A DNA stretch of 44,656 bases from an uncultured Collinsella sp. (lineage in GTDB: Bacteria > Actinomycetota > Coriobacteriia > Coriobacteriales > Coriobacteriaceae), in contig URSO01000010.1 of the NCBI GenBank assembly GCA_900550415.1, positions 1-44,656 of the forward strand, in the 5' to 3' direction. Position 1 is the stretch's first letter, and each line of letters begins with the position of its first letter. Positions 8,380 through 17,226 of this stretch are shown in pieces. The notes below the pieces were generated by a model that was not told the DNA's origin, made no database searches, and saw nothing but the letters and a program-made list of their open reading frames with translations. Position numbers and translations under genes: made by a program.

Positions 8380-9663
8380 CTAAATGGTTTCCAAGAAGGC
8401 CTCGATCCTGGTTTGCAGTTGGCCTGCATCCTCACCGGCGTAGTCGGTCGTGATGTGCATAAACGGAATGCCGGCTTCCTCGGCGGCCTTCTCCACGGCA
8501 AACGACTCCATCTCATAGAGCGTGCAGAACTGCAGGGCCACGTCGACGATGCCGTCGGCATGCAGGTCCTTGGCCATCTGGACAATGTCCTTCATACGCT
8601 GGTCGTTGGGCGTAAAGACGGCGCAGTTGATCTTAAAGTAGCGCTCGGCGATGGCATCGAGCATCTCGTCCACCGTCTCACCGGACTCGTCGACCAGGTC
8701 CTTGTAGTAGCGCGAGCCCGTGCAGGACTCCTCGCCTACCACAACGCCGCCGGCTTTCTCGATGAGGTTGAACAGCTTCCAGTTGGGCACGGCCATGGGC
8801 GTGCCGGTGTACAGAATGCGCTTGGTCCCCTTGGGCGCCACGCCCTCGCCGGCCTCGACACGCTGCTCGCACTCAGCCGCCATATCGTTAATGGCTCCGG
8901 TCAGACGTGGCGTGTCGTCCATAAAGGCGGCCTGAACGGTCAGCAGGCTGTCAAGACCGCTGATGGGCGCAGGGTCGGCAGCGCGCGTGGCAGCGAGGCG
9001 CTGCAGGGCGCGACGCTTCTCATTGACGGCGTGGATGGCGGCCTTCAGACGCTCAGACGTAATCGTGACGCCGCACTCTTCCTCGATCTTGGCGGCGATC
9101 TTCTTGACCTCGGCCTTCCAGGTCACGAGCGTCGACTCGTCGTGTACGTTGGGAATATCCATGACGTACATGTTCTTTTGCGTTGCAAAGAACTCGTAGG
9201 CCTTCTTCTTGCCATCGCAGGTGTTCTCGCCTACCACTAGGTCACTCGACTCAATGTAGGGGCAGACCTCACCCAGCTTAAAGCCGGCAAAGCTCTTGAT
9301 AAGCGGACAAGTGTTGCGCGGCAAGTGCTCCTCGACCTTGTCCGTTGCCCAATCGGCACCCGAGCACAGACCAACGGGAATGCCGTCACAGGCAAGCACG
9401 ATCTCCTCGGGCACGTACACGCAGAACGAGCCCACGATTTTGGTGGCCTCGCCGGCCTCCTTCTTGTCGAGCATCTCCTTAATACGGCCGCTGTGGATGT
9501 TGGTGGCGACAAAATCCAAGTAAGACGTGGACTTGGGGCGATTGTTCTGCGTCAGGAACATATCGCCGTACATCTGGCCCACGGCGCCCAGCAGCATGTC
9601 GTGGTCGGCAAGATTCATGCCGAGGCTCTCCCACATCGGATGGAAATCAAATTCTTCAGCCAT
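8380..9663 (-). CDS. 2-hydroxyacyl-CoA dehydratase / double-cubane cluster protein family, paralogue 1
   Basis: A 427-residue HgdB-family iron-sulfur protein, first gene of the group. Cysteines in order: C81 (SFCVYVPEEI), C92, C100 (GLCSG), C119 (CPLIKS), C134 (EVCP) and C149 (NTCDGKKK). The second half contains YTGTPMAVPNWK and GEESCTGSRYYK. Proteins of this type take electrons from the activase family, which is encoded at 6147-6911. Its single-chain length and set of cysteines suit the double-cubane type as well as a dehydratase. ATG 9663 has a GAGAGGGGAA stretch upstream. No CoA-transferase or acyl-CoA dehydrogenase lies nearby, so I do not assign a substrate. Confidence 0.88.
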   Translation of the reverse strand: MAEEFDFHPMWESLGMNLADHDMLLGAVGQMYGDMFLTQNNRPKSTSYLDFVATNIHSGRIKEMLDKKEAGEATKIVGSFCVYVPEEIVLACDGIPVGLCSGADWATDKVEEHLPRNTCPLIKSFAGFKLGEVCPYIESSDLVVGENTCDGKKKAYEFFATQKNMYVMDIPNVHDESTLVTWKAEVKKIAAKIEEECGVTITSERLKAAIHAVNEKRRALQRLAATRAADPAPISGLDSLLTVQAAFMDDTPRLTGAINDMAAECEQRVEAGEGVAPKGTKRILYTGTPMAVPNWKLFNLIEKAGGVVVGEESCTGSRYYKDLVDESGETVDEMLDAIAERYFKINCAVFTPNDQRMKDIVQMAKDLHADGIVDVALQFCTLYEMESFAVEKAAEEAGIPFMHITTDYAGEDAGQLQTRIEAFLETI

Positions 9664-10042
9664 GACGGTTCCCCTCTCGAACCAAAAATGAATAACAGCG
9701 GTATCGATGCACGACGGACGGCGATTGCCCGGCCGTGCTCAAACCCGGAATTTTGGGGAACCTGCTTTGCGGTCGATTATTTAGTTGCGCGTCGTCTCTC
9801 CCGGAGCCGTGAACATACCTGCTCATATGCGACTCCGAGCCATATATAGGGCACGCGCGGCAACGCGGCGAATGTATGTCGTTTGCGGCATGCGCGCACC
9901 CTCCCTTACAAGTTGAGGTCAACTATATCAACGGTCATCGACCATGCGAACACCGTTGACATTTGTACGACAGCGTCGTGTGCCGTCGTTTAATAAATTA
10001 TTATCTTGATTGATAAGAGTTTGTCATCCCTCATTCGGCAAA
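9664..10042. other. Gene-free region upstream of the dehydratase-like operon
   Basis: I see no convincing gene in these ~380 bases. There are several small inverted repeats: GTTGA-GG-TCAAC around 9913-9924, an 8-bp pair TCAACGGT/ACCGTTGA with a 14-base spacer just after it, and ACGAC-AGC-GTCGT near 9968. The right part (9990-10020) is AT-rich. Promoter and operator sites for the minus-strand operon are expected here, but I cannot assign a regulator. Confidence 0.4.
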
Positions 10043-10081
10043 CGGCAAAACAAAGCCGCCGAGGCTTATATCCCCGACGGC
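10043..10081 (-). terminator. Terminator after modC
   Basis: On the minus strand GCCGTCGGGG and CCTCGGCGGC form a 10-bp stem with two G-U pairs and a 7-base loop, followed by TTTGTTTT. It lies just beyond the modC stop and would end the modABC transcript. Confidence 0.75.
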
Positions 10082-10092
10082 ATTACCCGGAG

Positions 10093-11163
10093 CTATCGAC
10101 AAACCAAATGGATTCTGCTGGCATCAAAATGCATGCGCAGCGTCTCACCTGCTTGCGGTAGCTCGTCGACAGGCATGCCCACTTTGTTGACCTTCCACTG
10201 CAGACGCGTGGGCGCATCGATGCGCGGCACATCCAGCAGCACCAGCCGCTCAAAGCGCGAATCGCTCACACGGGCCACGTGCAGGTCGTAGCTGTTGCGA
10301 CCCCGCTCAGCACGGTTGTCCACATGGAAGTAGCTCGCACGAATACCCAGGTACGCCACGTTATCGGGAACCTCACGGCCCACGTTGAAGGTCATGCCCC
10401 AGTCCAGGGCTTCAACTTCCTGAAGCCCGATCTTGCGCGCGCGGCTCGTATTCTTGCAGCCCGTCAGGTGCAGCGCGGCCAAGGTTTGCGGCCGGCGGAC
10501 CACATCCTCGGCGGAGCCGATCTCCTCGATATGCCCGTTATGCATCACGCAAATGCGCTCGCACAGGCGGCATGCCTCGTCAATATCGTGGCTCACGTAG
10601 AGCACGGTGCGGTTGCATACGTCGAACAGATCGAGCATGTTCTGCTCAAGGGCGCTCTTAAGATAGGAATCGAGCGCGCTCATGGGCTCATCGAACATAA
10701 AGATGCCCGGATGCGCCGCCACCATGCGCGCAAGTGCCACGCGTTGCTGCTGACCGCCCGAGAGGCGCGCGGGGTAGCGGTCGGCAAAATCGGCCAGACC
10801 GAAAATGCCCAGATAACTCTCGGCGAGCTTTTTGCTCGCGGCGGCGTCGCCCGCATCCTTAACGCCGGCGCATACGTTATCGGCTACCGTCATATTGGGA
10901 AACAGCTGATAGTTTTGGAACAGCAGGGCACACTTGCGCTCCTGAGGCGACAGATTGATGCCCGCGTCCGAGTCAAAGAAGGTTACGCCGTTGACGACGA
11001 TCTTGCCCTCGTCGGGCGTCTCCACACCGGCAATGCAGCGCAAGGTGCAGCTCTTGCCGCATCCGGAGGCGCCGAGCAAGCCAACGCGCTCCTCGCCGGC
11101 TTCGAGTTGGATGTCAAGGGTGAACCCCGGATAGCGCTTTTTGATATCCAGAACAAGCGACAT
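10093..11163 (-). CDS. modC: Molybdate ABC transporter ATP-binding protein ModC
   Basis: A 356-residue ABC ATPase that powers molybdate (possibly tungstate) import. It shows Walker A GASGCGKS, signature LSGGQQQRVALARM, Walker B GIFMFDEP and the H-loop YVSHDIDEA. The region past about residue 240 would be the accessory molybdate-binding (TOBE/MOP-like) part, which is less clearly conserved. ATG 11163 lies three bases after the modB stop, and the ribosome site GGAGGG is inside the end of modB, so the two are translationally linked. Assignment as molybdate-specific rests on the modA and modB neighbours and on moeA and mogA. Confidence 0.9.
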   Translation of the reverse strand: MSLVLDIKKRYPGFTLDIQLEAGEERVGLLGASGCGKSCTLRCIAGVETPDEGKIVVNGVTFFDSDAGINLSPQERKCALLFQNYQLFPNMTVADNVCAGVKDAGDAAASKKLAESYLGIFGLADFADRYPARLSGGQQQRVALARMVAAHPGIFMFDEPMSALDSYLKSALEQNMLDLFDVCNRTVLYVSHDIDEACRLCERICVMHNGHIEEIGSAEDVVRRPQTLAALHLTGCKNTSRARKIGLQEVEALDWGMTFNVGREVPDNVAYLGIRASYFHVDNRAERGRNSYDLHVARVSDSRFERLVLLDVPRIDAPTRLQWKVNKVGMPVDELPQAGETLRMHFDASRIHLVCR

Positions 11164-11166
11164 GGC

Positions 11167-12609
11167 CTATCGCCCTCCCTTCGAGACGGCGTCATCGCGC
11201 ATGAGCTCGGCCAACGCCTCGCGATCGATACGCAAGGCGTCGCCGCCCACCGGATCGAGCGAATCGCCCTGTCCGGCAAGCTCTTTGGCCTGTTTGCGCT
11301 CCGCACGGGAAAGGCCCCGCTCGCGATACTTTTGCGAATGCGCCGTGTACATGTTGATGAACAGGATTACCAGGAAACTAAACACGATCACGACCACGAC
11401 CCAAAAGAGGGCCACCGACGTGTTGCCGCCCATCCACTCAAAGTAAATCGCAATGGGAATGGTCTGCGTAATGCCGGCATAGTTGCCTGCAAAGAACAGG
11501 GTGCAGCCAAACTCGCCCATCGCGCGGGCAAAGGCAAGCACCGCGCCAGCGGCAATCGAGGGCCAGCCAAGCGGCATCATAAGCTTGGTAAAGATGCGAC
11601 GCTCGGACCATCCCAGGGTTCGCGCGGCATCGAGCATCTGCGCGTCAAGGTTCTCAAAGGCTCCGAGCGCCGTGCGGTAGACCAGCGGAAACGACACAAC
11701 GACGGCCGAAATGACCGCCGCGGGCCAGGTAAAGACAATCGAGATGCCGTGCGCGATGAGCCACTGGCCCACCCCGGTCGAGCGGCCAAACAGCATGAGG
11801 AGCAGAAAGCCGCAGACCGTGGGCGGCAGCACCATCGGAATCGTAAAGACCGAATCGAGCAGGCCCTTGATGCGACTCGAGGTACCCATAGTCTTCCACG
11901 CGGCAAACAAGCCCAGCGCAAAGGAGATCAGCAGGGCAAGGCCGCTCGTTTTAATGGACACCCAAAACGGGCGGTAGTCGATGCCGCCTAAAAAGGAGGC
12001 CAGAGAGGTCAAGGGCCCCTGCTCATCCTGCAATACGACAGACGATGCTTCTACCATTTGAGCGCTATCAAGCCAACGCGCGCCGCCCTTGGCATCACCC
12101 GAAGCCGATGCAATCACCACATAGCGGTCCCCATCCGCACCACGCACATCAAAGCCATAGGTATACCCGCCGGCATCAAACGCTGTTTCCGCCGTAACAT
12201 ACCAAGGAAGATCAACGTCCCCTAGCTGCGCACCTCCCATGGAGTTTGCGCTGTCGAGCTCACAGACGAGGGCCTTGAGACCCGATACGCACTCGTTGTC
12301 CTGCGGATCCAATCCATACTTCTCGGCCGCCTTGGGCGATATCCACACCACAACGCGATCGGCAGCAGGCGCCACTACAAGGTCCACGTCCTCGTCAACG
12401 GGAAACCGGTAGCCCTCTGGCTGGCCCTCCATGGCACGAGCGGTCCCCTTGGCCAACCGCTCAAAACCCTCGATCCCATAGGAAAGCCCATGAGCGGTCG
12501 CAGCAACCTGGGCCCCGTCCTCAGCGACCCCAGCAAACGCAAATCCCGGCACCCAGCAAAGCGCGAAGGTCAAAGCACAGGCGACAAGCATGCGGAATCT
12601 ATTAAGCAC
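11167..12609 (-). CDS. modB: Molybdate ABC permease ModB with an extra N-terminal domain
   Basis: The last ~270 residues are a standard ModB-like permease: TM helices begin near WVSIKTSGLALLISFALGLF, the EAA-type loop is GAFENLDAQMLDAARTLGWSERRIF, and the pathway contact region is SIAAGAVLAFARAMGEFG. Ahead of it is a signal-like segment (MLVACALTFALCWVPGFAFA) and a domain of about 170 residues that should lie outside the membrane. ModB proteins are usually 220-280 residues; this one is about 480. The frame opens at 12678, but GTG 12609 has GGAG six bases upstream, and ATG 12591 is a second option. It ends with a charged ~50-residue tail. Confidence 0.85.
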   Translation of the reverse strand: MLNRFRMLVACALTFALCWVPGFAFAGVAEDGAQVAATAHGLSYGIEGFERLAKGTARAMEGQPEGYRFPVDEDVDLVVAPAADRVVVWISPKAAEKYGLDPQDNECVSGLKALVCELDSANSMGGAQLGDVDLPWYVTAETAFDAGGYTYGFDVRGADGDRYVVIASASGDAKGGARWLDSAQMVEASSVVLQDEQGPLTSLASFLGGIDYRPFWVSIKTSGLALLISFALGLFAAWKTMGTSSRIKGLLDSVFTIPMVLPPTVCGFLLLMLFGRSTGVGQWLIAHGISIVFTWPAAVISAVVVSFPLVYRTALGAFENLDAQMLDAARTLGWSERRIFTKLMMPLGWPSIAAGAVLAFARAMGEFGCTLFFAGNYAGITQTIPIAIYFEWMGGNTSVALFWVVVVIVFSFLVILFINMYTAHSQKYRERGLSRAERKQAKELAGQGDSLDPVGGDALRIDREALAELMRDDAVSKGGR

Positions 12610-12677
12610 GAAAAGCTCCAAGCGAATACAAGGACGGAGTGAAACACAAAACGATGGAATTATCGCGCCAAGCCGCA

Positions 12678-13550
12678 CTACTCGGAAAGCTCAAAGCCGT
12701 ACTTAGCCCAAATCTTCTGAGCCTTCTTGTTGGACAGGCAAAAGTCGATAAACGCCTTGGCCTCGTCGGCGTGCTCGGAGCCATCGGCGACAGCGCCCGG
12801 ATACACGATGGGCTTATGCGAGTCCTCGGGACACACAAAGGCCTCCTCGATGCCGTCATAGCGGAAGATATCGGAGCTGTAGACAAAACCGGCCACGCAG
12901 TCGCCCGTAGAGACGTAAGACGCAGCGGTGCCGACCTTGTCGGCCAGGGCCACCTTGTCGGCAAGCTCGGGTGCATACTCGCCGTCGTCGCCCTCGGTGC
13001 CGGTGTAGAGACCCACAGAAGCTAAGGCCTGGTTGGCGTACTTGCCGGCGGGGACGGTCTTGGCGTCGCCGATGGCGATCTTGCCGTCCAGATTCGCGAC
13101 GTTGGCGATGGCCTCGATCTTGGCGTCGGAACCCTCAGCACGAATGATCACAAGGTCGTTGACGAACATATCCTCACGGGTGTCGGCATCGACGAGCTCG
13201 GCGGCCTCGGCGTCGTCCATGGTGCCTTTGGAGGCGGTGATGAGCACGTCGACCGTGGCGCCGGCGCGCATCTGCTCGACAAGGTCGCCAGACGCCTTAA
13301 ACTGCGTGTCTGCAAACGTGGTGCCGGTCTGGTCGGTGTAGAGCTCTTGGACCTCGGGCAGAGCCTTCTCGAGCGAGTTGGCGGCAAAGACCTGCAGCTC
13401 GACAGCTTTCTTGGAAGATGCCTTGGCAGAACCGGCATCGGATCCGGCCGGCTCGGACGTCTTGCTGCCCGAGCAGCCGGCAAGACCAAGGCCGGCAGCG
13501 GCGACAGCAGAAAGCGAGACGAATCCGCGGCGAGAAACCATATCGAACAT
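12678..13550 (-). CDS. modA: Molybdate-binding lipoprotein ModA
   Basis: A 290-residue substrate-binding protein. The N-terminus has a twin-arginine-like SRRGFVSL stretch, then a hydrophobic run ending in the lipobox LAGC (C26), so it is likely a lipid-anchored protein outside the membrane. Mature motifs such as LQVFAANSLEKALPEVQELY and FADTQFKASGDLVEQMRAGATVDVLITAS match ModA. I chose ATG 13550 because AAAGGG lies six bases in front; the open frame begins with TTG two codons earlier. It is the first gene of modABC and sits behind a promoter with a strong palindrome at 13595-13616. Confidence 0.92.
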   Translation of the reverse strand: MFDMVSRRGFVSLSAVAAAGLGLAGCSGSKTSEPAGSDAGSAKASSKKAVELQVFAANSLEKALPEVQELYTDQTGTTFADTQFKASGDLVEQMRAGATVDVLITASKGTMDDAEAAELVDADTREDMFVNDLVIIRAEGSDAKIEAIANVANLDGKIAIGDAKTVPAGKYANQALASVGLYTGTEGDDGEYAPELADKVALADKVGTAASYVSTGDCVAGFVYSSDIFRYDGIEEAFVCPEDSHKPIVYPGAVADGSEHADEAKAFIDFCLSNKKAQKIWAKYGFELSE

Positions 13551-13594
13551 ATTCAACCCTTTCGGACCTTGTGCCCGGGTACCCCACCGCGAGC

Positions 13595-13616
13595 TATAAT
13601 CTGCATTCAGATTATA
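13595..13616 (-). promoter_or_regulatory. Palindrome over the modA promoter (candidate operator)
   Basis: TATAATCTG and CAGATTATA form a perfect 9-bp inverted repeat with a 4-base centre. It contains a consensus -10 hexamer TATAAT in both directions and lies 45 bases before the modA start. A molybdate-responsive repressor site is a natural guess; the sequence is not the classic E. coli ModE box. Confidence 0.6.
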
Positions 13617-13706
13617 CTTTCACGCGAATAATGTAAGTGATAAAGATTTCTCGTCTGATAATTTTCTTTTGCCGATAGTCTCAGGACGTTCCGCGCTGTT
13701 GCTGCA

Positions 13707-13741
13707 TAAAAAGGCGGAGCGACTCGTAAAGTCGCTCCGCC
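13707..13741 (-). terminator. Terminator after mogA
   Basis: On the minus strand GGCGGAGCGACT and AGTCGCTCCGCC form a perfect 12-bp stem with loop TTACG, followed by TTTTT, 13 bases after the mogA stop. Confidence 0.9.
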
Positions 13742-13754
13742 GCAGGTAGTGCGA

Positions 13755-14234
13755 TTATTTGGCGTGCCCGCCGCCCGCCGTCATTTGGGCCGCATGCTCC
13801 AGTTGATCGCTCACGGCCTCCCAGCTTTCGCGGGCCGCTTTCGTGGATCCCGGAAAGTTGATGACAAGCGTATGCCCACGCTGCATGCACACGGCGCGCG
13901 AGAGCATGGCGCGGCGCGTCTTGGTCATCGAGTACGCACGGATCGCCTCGGCAATACCCGGCACGTCGCGATCGCAGACGGCACGCGTCGCCTCGGGCGT
14001 CACATCGCGCATCGAAAGCCCCGTGCCGCCGCAGGTGAGCACGACATGGGCGTGGCACTCATCGGCGGCTTCCACAATGGCATCACCAATCTCGCTGACG
14101 TCATCGCGCACGACCACATGTGAGGCGACCGTCCAGCCCTGTGCCTCGATAAGTTCCTCGAGTGCGGCTCCGGCCTCGTCCTGGGCAAGATCGCGCGTAT
14201 CCGAGCACGTCACAATCGAAATCTTCAACTCCAT
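13755..14234 (-). CDS. mogA: Molybdopterin adenylyltransferase (MogA/MoaB family)
   Basis: A 159-residue protein of the MoaB/MogA fold that adenylylates molybdopterin before molybdenum insertion. It shows ISIVTCSDTRDLAQDEAG at the N-terminus, LTCGGTGLSMRDVTPEA (the GGTG nucleotide/MPT motif) and HTLVINFPGSTKAARE with the conserved PGS. The open frame extends to 14327, but ATG 14234 has TAGGAGGA upstream and begins at the family start. It begins 10 bases after the moeA stop, so moeA and mogA form one operon ending at a clear terminator. Confidence 0.92.
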   Translation of the reverse strand: MELKISIVTCSDTRDLAQDEAGAALEELIEAQGWTVASHVVVRDDVSEIGDAIVEAADECHAHVVLTCGGTGLSMRDVTPEATRAVCDRDVPGIAEAIRAYSMTKTRRAMLSRAVCMQRGHTLVINFPGSTKAARESWEAVSDQLEHAAQMTAGGGHAK

Positions 14235-14244
14235 AGCATTCCTC

Positions 14245-15507
14245 CTACAACACGGCGCCCTCGGGCAGGTCGACGCGAACAACGTCCACGACATCTCCCG
14301 CCTTGAGCTCGCACGGTCCTTCGTCAATACGCAGTAGACAGTTGGCCCGCTGCATCGTGCCGAGCAGCGCCGAATTCTGCGTCTTGGCCTCGGTCACCAA
14401 CAGCTCACCGGTCTCGGGGTCGCGCAAAACCGTGGCGCGATCGAAGAAGCGTCGGTCCTGGCGCTTCTTTACGCCGTGCGTCAATATCGCCTGCTGCACG
14501 GGACGCGCACCCTCGGCAAAGCCGCGCATCTTGCGGATCGCGGGGCGGGCGAGCATCTCAAAGCCCACATACGCCGCCGCGGGATTGCCCGAAAGCCCCA
14601 AATACGGCTTGCCCCCAAGCAGGCCAAACGTGATGGCTTTGCCGGGACGCATCGAAATGCGGTCGAAGAGCACCTCGCCCTCGCGCTTGACCAGCGCCGT
14701 CACGTAGTCGTAATCGCCCGCCGAGGCACCGCCGCTCGTAATGACAAAATCGCACTCCTGCACGGCGCGATGCACCAGCTCGGCAATCGCCTGCTCACCA
14801 TCGGGCGCAATGCCATAGAACACCGGGTCGGCGCCGGCATCGAGTGCCTCGGCCATCAACGCCGACGAGTTGGAGTCGCGAATCTGCCCGCGTGCCGGCA
14901 GCTCACCCGGCGCGACCAGCTCCGTGCCCAGCGAGATAATGCCCACGCGCGGAGCGGCATGGACCTTCACGCTCGCGCAACCGGCGCTTGCCAGCAGGCC
15001 AGCGCCGGCCGGGGCCACAACCTCGCCGGCGTGCATCACAACATCGCCGGCATGGGCCTCCTCGGCGGCAGAGCGAACGTTCTCCCCCACTTTAGCAGGC
15101 GCCGAAAAGCTCACGTGCGAGCCCTCGTTGCCGTCACCGTCAAGCACCTCGACGATCTCGTATTTCACCACGGCATCGGCACCTTCGGGTACCGGCGCGC
15201 CCGTCATGATGCGGACGGTCTCGCCCGCGCCAATTGTGCCCTCAAACACATGGCCCGCGGCCTCGTGTCCGATAACGTCGAGCGTCACCGGCGCCTCGCC
15301 AGATGTCTGCGCCAAGTCCGCCGAGCGCACGGCATATCCGTCCATAGCGCTGTTGGCAAACGGCGAAATGTCGATATCGGCCACCGCGTCCTCTGCCAAG
15401 GGAAGACCGGCGGCCTGCCACACGGGAATCTCGACAACTTCGGTGCGATTCACGTGCGACAAGACGATCGCCTGTGCGTCCTCCAACGGAATGAGTTTCT
15501 CAGCCAT
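14245..15507 (-). CDS. moeA: Molybdopterin molybdenumtransferase MoeA
   Basis: A 420-residue MoeA, which inserts molybdate into adenylylated molybdopterin. It has the N-terminal PLEDAQAIVLSHV, the MoeA signature ISPFANSAMDGYAVRSADL near residue 50, the MPT-binding stretch VITSGGASAGDYDYV, and PGKAITFGLLGGKPYLGLSGNPAAAYVGF in domain III. The final beta domain (AILTHGVKKRQDRRFF...) is complete. The open frame starts at 15654, but ATG 15507 (MAEKLIPLED) carries GAGGTG in front and matches family length. It is divergent from the CLC gene and followed directly by mogA. Confidence 0.93.
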   Translation of the reverse strand: MAEKLIPLEDAQAIVLSHVNRTEVVEIPVWQAAGLPLAEDAVADIDISPFANSAMDGYAVRSADLAQTSGEAPVTLDVIGHEAAGHVFEGTIGAGETVRIMTGAPVPEGADAVVKYEIVEVLDGDGNEGSHVSFSAPAKVGENVRSAAEEAHAGDVVMHAGEVVAPAGAGLLASAGCASVKVHAAPRVGIISLGTELVAPGELPARGQIRDSNSSALMAEALDAGADPVFYGIAPDGEQAIAELVHRAVQECDFVITSGGASAGDYDYVTALVKREGEVLFDRISMRPGKAITFGLLGGKPYLGLSGNPAAAYVGFEMLARPAIRKMRGFAEGARPVQQAILTHGVKKRQDRRFFDRATVLRDPETGELLVTEAKTQNSALLGTMQRANCLLRIDEGPCELKAGDVVDVVRVDLPEGAVL

Positions 15508-15718
15508 ATGCACCTCATAATGCCACGGCGCACAACAGGAGCGCCGATTCTTTATGCTTGTCTCAGTATAATCCCCCCGACGCACGACCGCGACTCGGCC
15601 TGTACCCGCAAATACACCTGTCGGTTGCAAGCCGCGAAACAGAATGGAAACCAACCCACCGGCTCGTCGCGTTTACCGCGTTTTATAATGCTCGTGTTGC
15701 AACCCAAAAGAGGAACGT

Positions 15719-17140
15719 ATGGCTTTTACCGACAAACCCGAAAGCGCAAACGAGGCGCAGGATCATTCCCAGCCGCTCGACGACGGCGGCCTTTTCTCCC
15801 TTAATGACGTCATCATGGCAGGCAGGCAACAGCTCACCCGCTCCGAGCATCTCTTGGCTGCCGACACGCGCCGCAACGCCCGCAACCTACTCGCGAGCGC
15901 CAAGTTGCTCGTGCTCGTCGTCATCGCCTCGCTCGCCATGGGCGTTGCCGCTTGGGCGTTTTTGGCCTCGCTGAATATCGCGACCGACTATCGCGAGCAC
16001 CACGCGTGGGTCTACGCATTGCTTCCCGTTGTGGGCATTGCCACCGCATGGGTGTACAAAAACCACGGCCTTGCTGCCAAACGAGGCAACAACCTGGTCA
16101 TCGACTCCGCTCTGGGCACACGCCTCATCCATATGCGCATGGCCGTCCTCACCTTCGTCTGCTCTACGCTCACGCACCTAACGGGCGGATCGGTCGGTCG
16201 CGAGGGAGCCGCGGTGCAGATTGGCGGCACCATCGCCAGCAACATCTCGAGCCTCGCCCACCTCAAAAAGCATGACCACCACGACCTCATGCTCGCCGGC
16301 ATCTCGTCGGCCTTTGGCGCCGTATTCGGTTCGCCCCTTGCCGGAGCTTTCTTTGGCATGGAGATGTGCTTTATCGGAAAGATCGACTACACCGCGGGCA
16401 TCTACTGCCTGGTCGCCTCGTTTACCGGCTACTTTACGTCGCTTGCCTTGGGAACCGAGTACGAGGCGAATGTCATCGCCAGCGTTCCCAACATGACACC
16501 ACGGACGGTTGTCATCGTTGTTATCAGCGCAATTATCTTCGGCCTGACGGCACGCCTCTTTGCCTGGTCGGTTCGAACCGTCAAAAGCCTGTACGGTCGC
16601 TTTATCACCAATTACCTCGTCCGCGCACTCATAGGCGCACTCGTGGTTTTGGCCGCCTATGCCCTCCTCGACGCCTGGGACTACGCCGGCCTTTCCACGT
16701 GGCTTTCCGGCGCCGGATTTGCAGGCAACACCACCCTGGCGGACGCAGCCATCAAGTTGGTCGTCACAGCGCTTACCCTGGGCGCGGGCTTCCAAGGCGG
16801 CGAGGTCACGCCCCTGTTTGGCATCGGTGCGGCACTCGGTGGCTGGATCGGTTGCCTTACCGGGCTTGACCCCAGTTTTCTGGCGGCTCTCGGCATGCTC
16901 GGCGTGTTCTGCGCCGGCCTCAACGTGCCCATCACCACCTGCATGATGGCCATCGACCTGTTCCACGGCACGGCCGCCGGGTTCTTTGTCATCGTGGCCT
17001 TTATCAGCTACCTAACCGGCGGACACCGCGGCGTGTACCCCGCCCAGCGCATCATCTCACCCAAGCGCCGTTCGCTTATTGTGGATGAGGGCGGCACAGT
17101 AGCGGATGCTATCGAGCGCCACAACGACCTGATAGAGTAG
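15719..17140 (+). CDS. CLC-family anion channel/antiporter, atypical selectivity motifs
   Basis: A 473-residue membrane protein with the CLC fold. It has GGSVGREGAAVQIGG, the central CLC motif whose glutamate gates transport, and GAGFQGGEVTPLFGIGAALG, the third CLC motif. The usual first motif GSGIP, whose serine binds chloride, is not present; the matching stretch after helix C reads KRGNNLVIDSA. That pattern recalls the fluoride-exporting CLC-F branch, but I cannot place it without an alignment. ATG 15719 has AAGAGGAACGT upstream and begins a polar N-terminus of about 60 residues. It is followed closely by the lipid kinase gene on the same strand. Confidence 0.85.
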   Translation: MAFTDKPESANEAQDHSQPLDDGGLFSLNDVIMAGRQQLTRSEHLLAADTRRNARNLLASAKLLVLVVIASLAMGVAAWAFLASLNIATDYREHHAWVYALLPVVGIATAWVYKNHGLAAKRGNNLVIDSALGTRLIHMRMAVLTFVCSTLTHLTGGSVGREGAAVQIGGTIASNISSLAHLKKHDHHDLMLAGISSAFGAVFGSPLAGAFFGMEMCFIGKIDYTAGIYCLVASFTGYFTSLALGTEYEANVIASVPNMTPRTVVIVVISAIIFGLTARLFAWSVRTVKSLYGRFITNYLVRALIGALVVLAAYALLDAWDYAGLSTWLSGAGFAGNTTLADAAIKLVVTALTLGAGFQGGEVTPLFGIGAALGGWIGCLTGLDPSFLAALGMLGVFCAGLNVPITTCMMAIDLFHGTAAGFFVIVAFISYLTGGHRGVYPAQRIISPKRRSLIVDEGGTVADAIERHNDLIE

Positions 17141-17226
17141 ATGTAATAATCGCCGTGCAGCCACAATCGGGGGCAATTCGACCTGAGCGCGACCGCACCG
17201 TCATGCCACACGCCGGGAGTCGCCCC

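Noticed and set aside
9664..10042. Molybdenum-cofactor riboswitch near 9790-9840
   Set aside because: A few CTCCGAGCC-like words are present, but I could not fold the region into the known structure.
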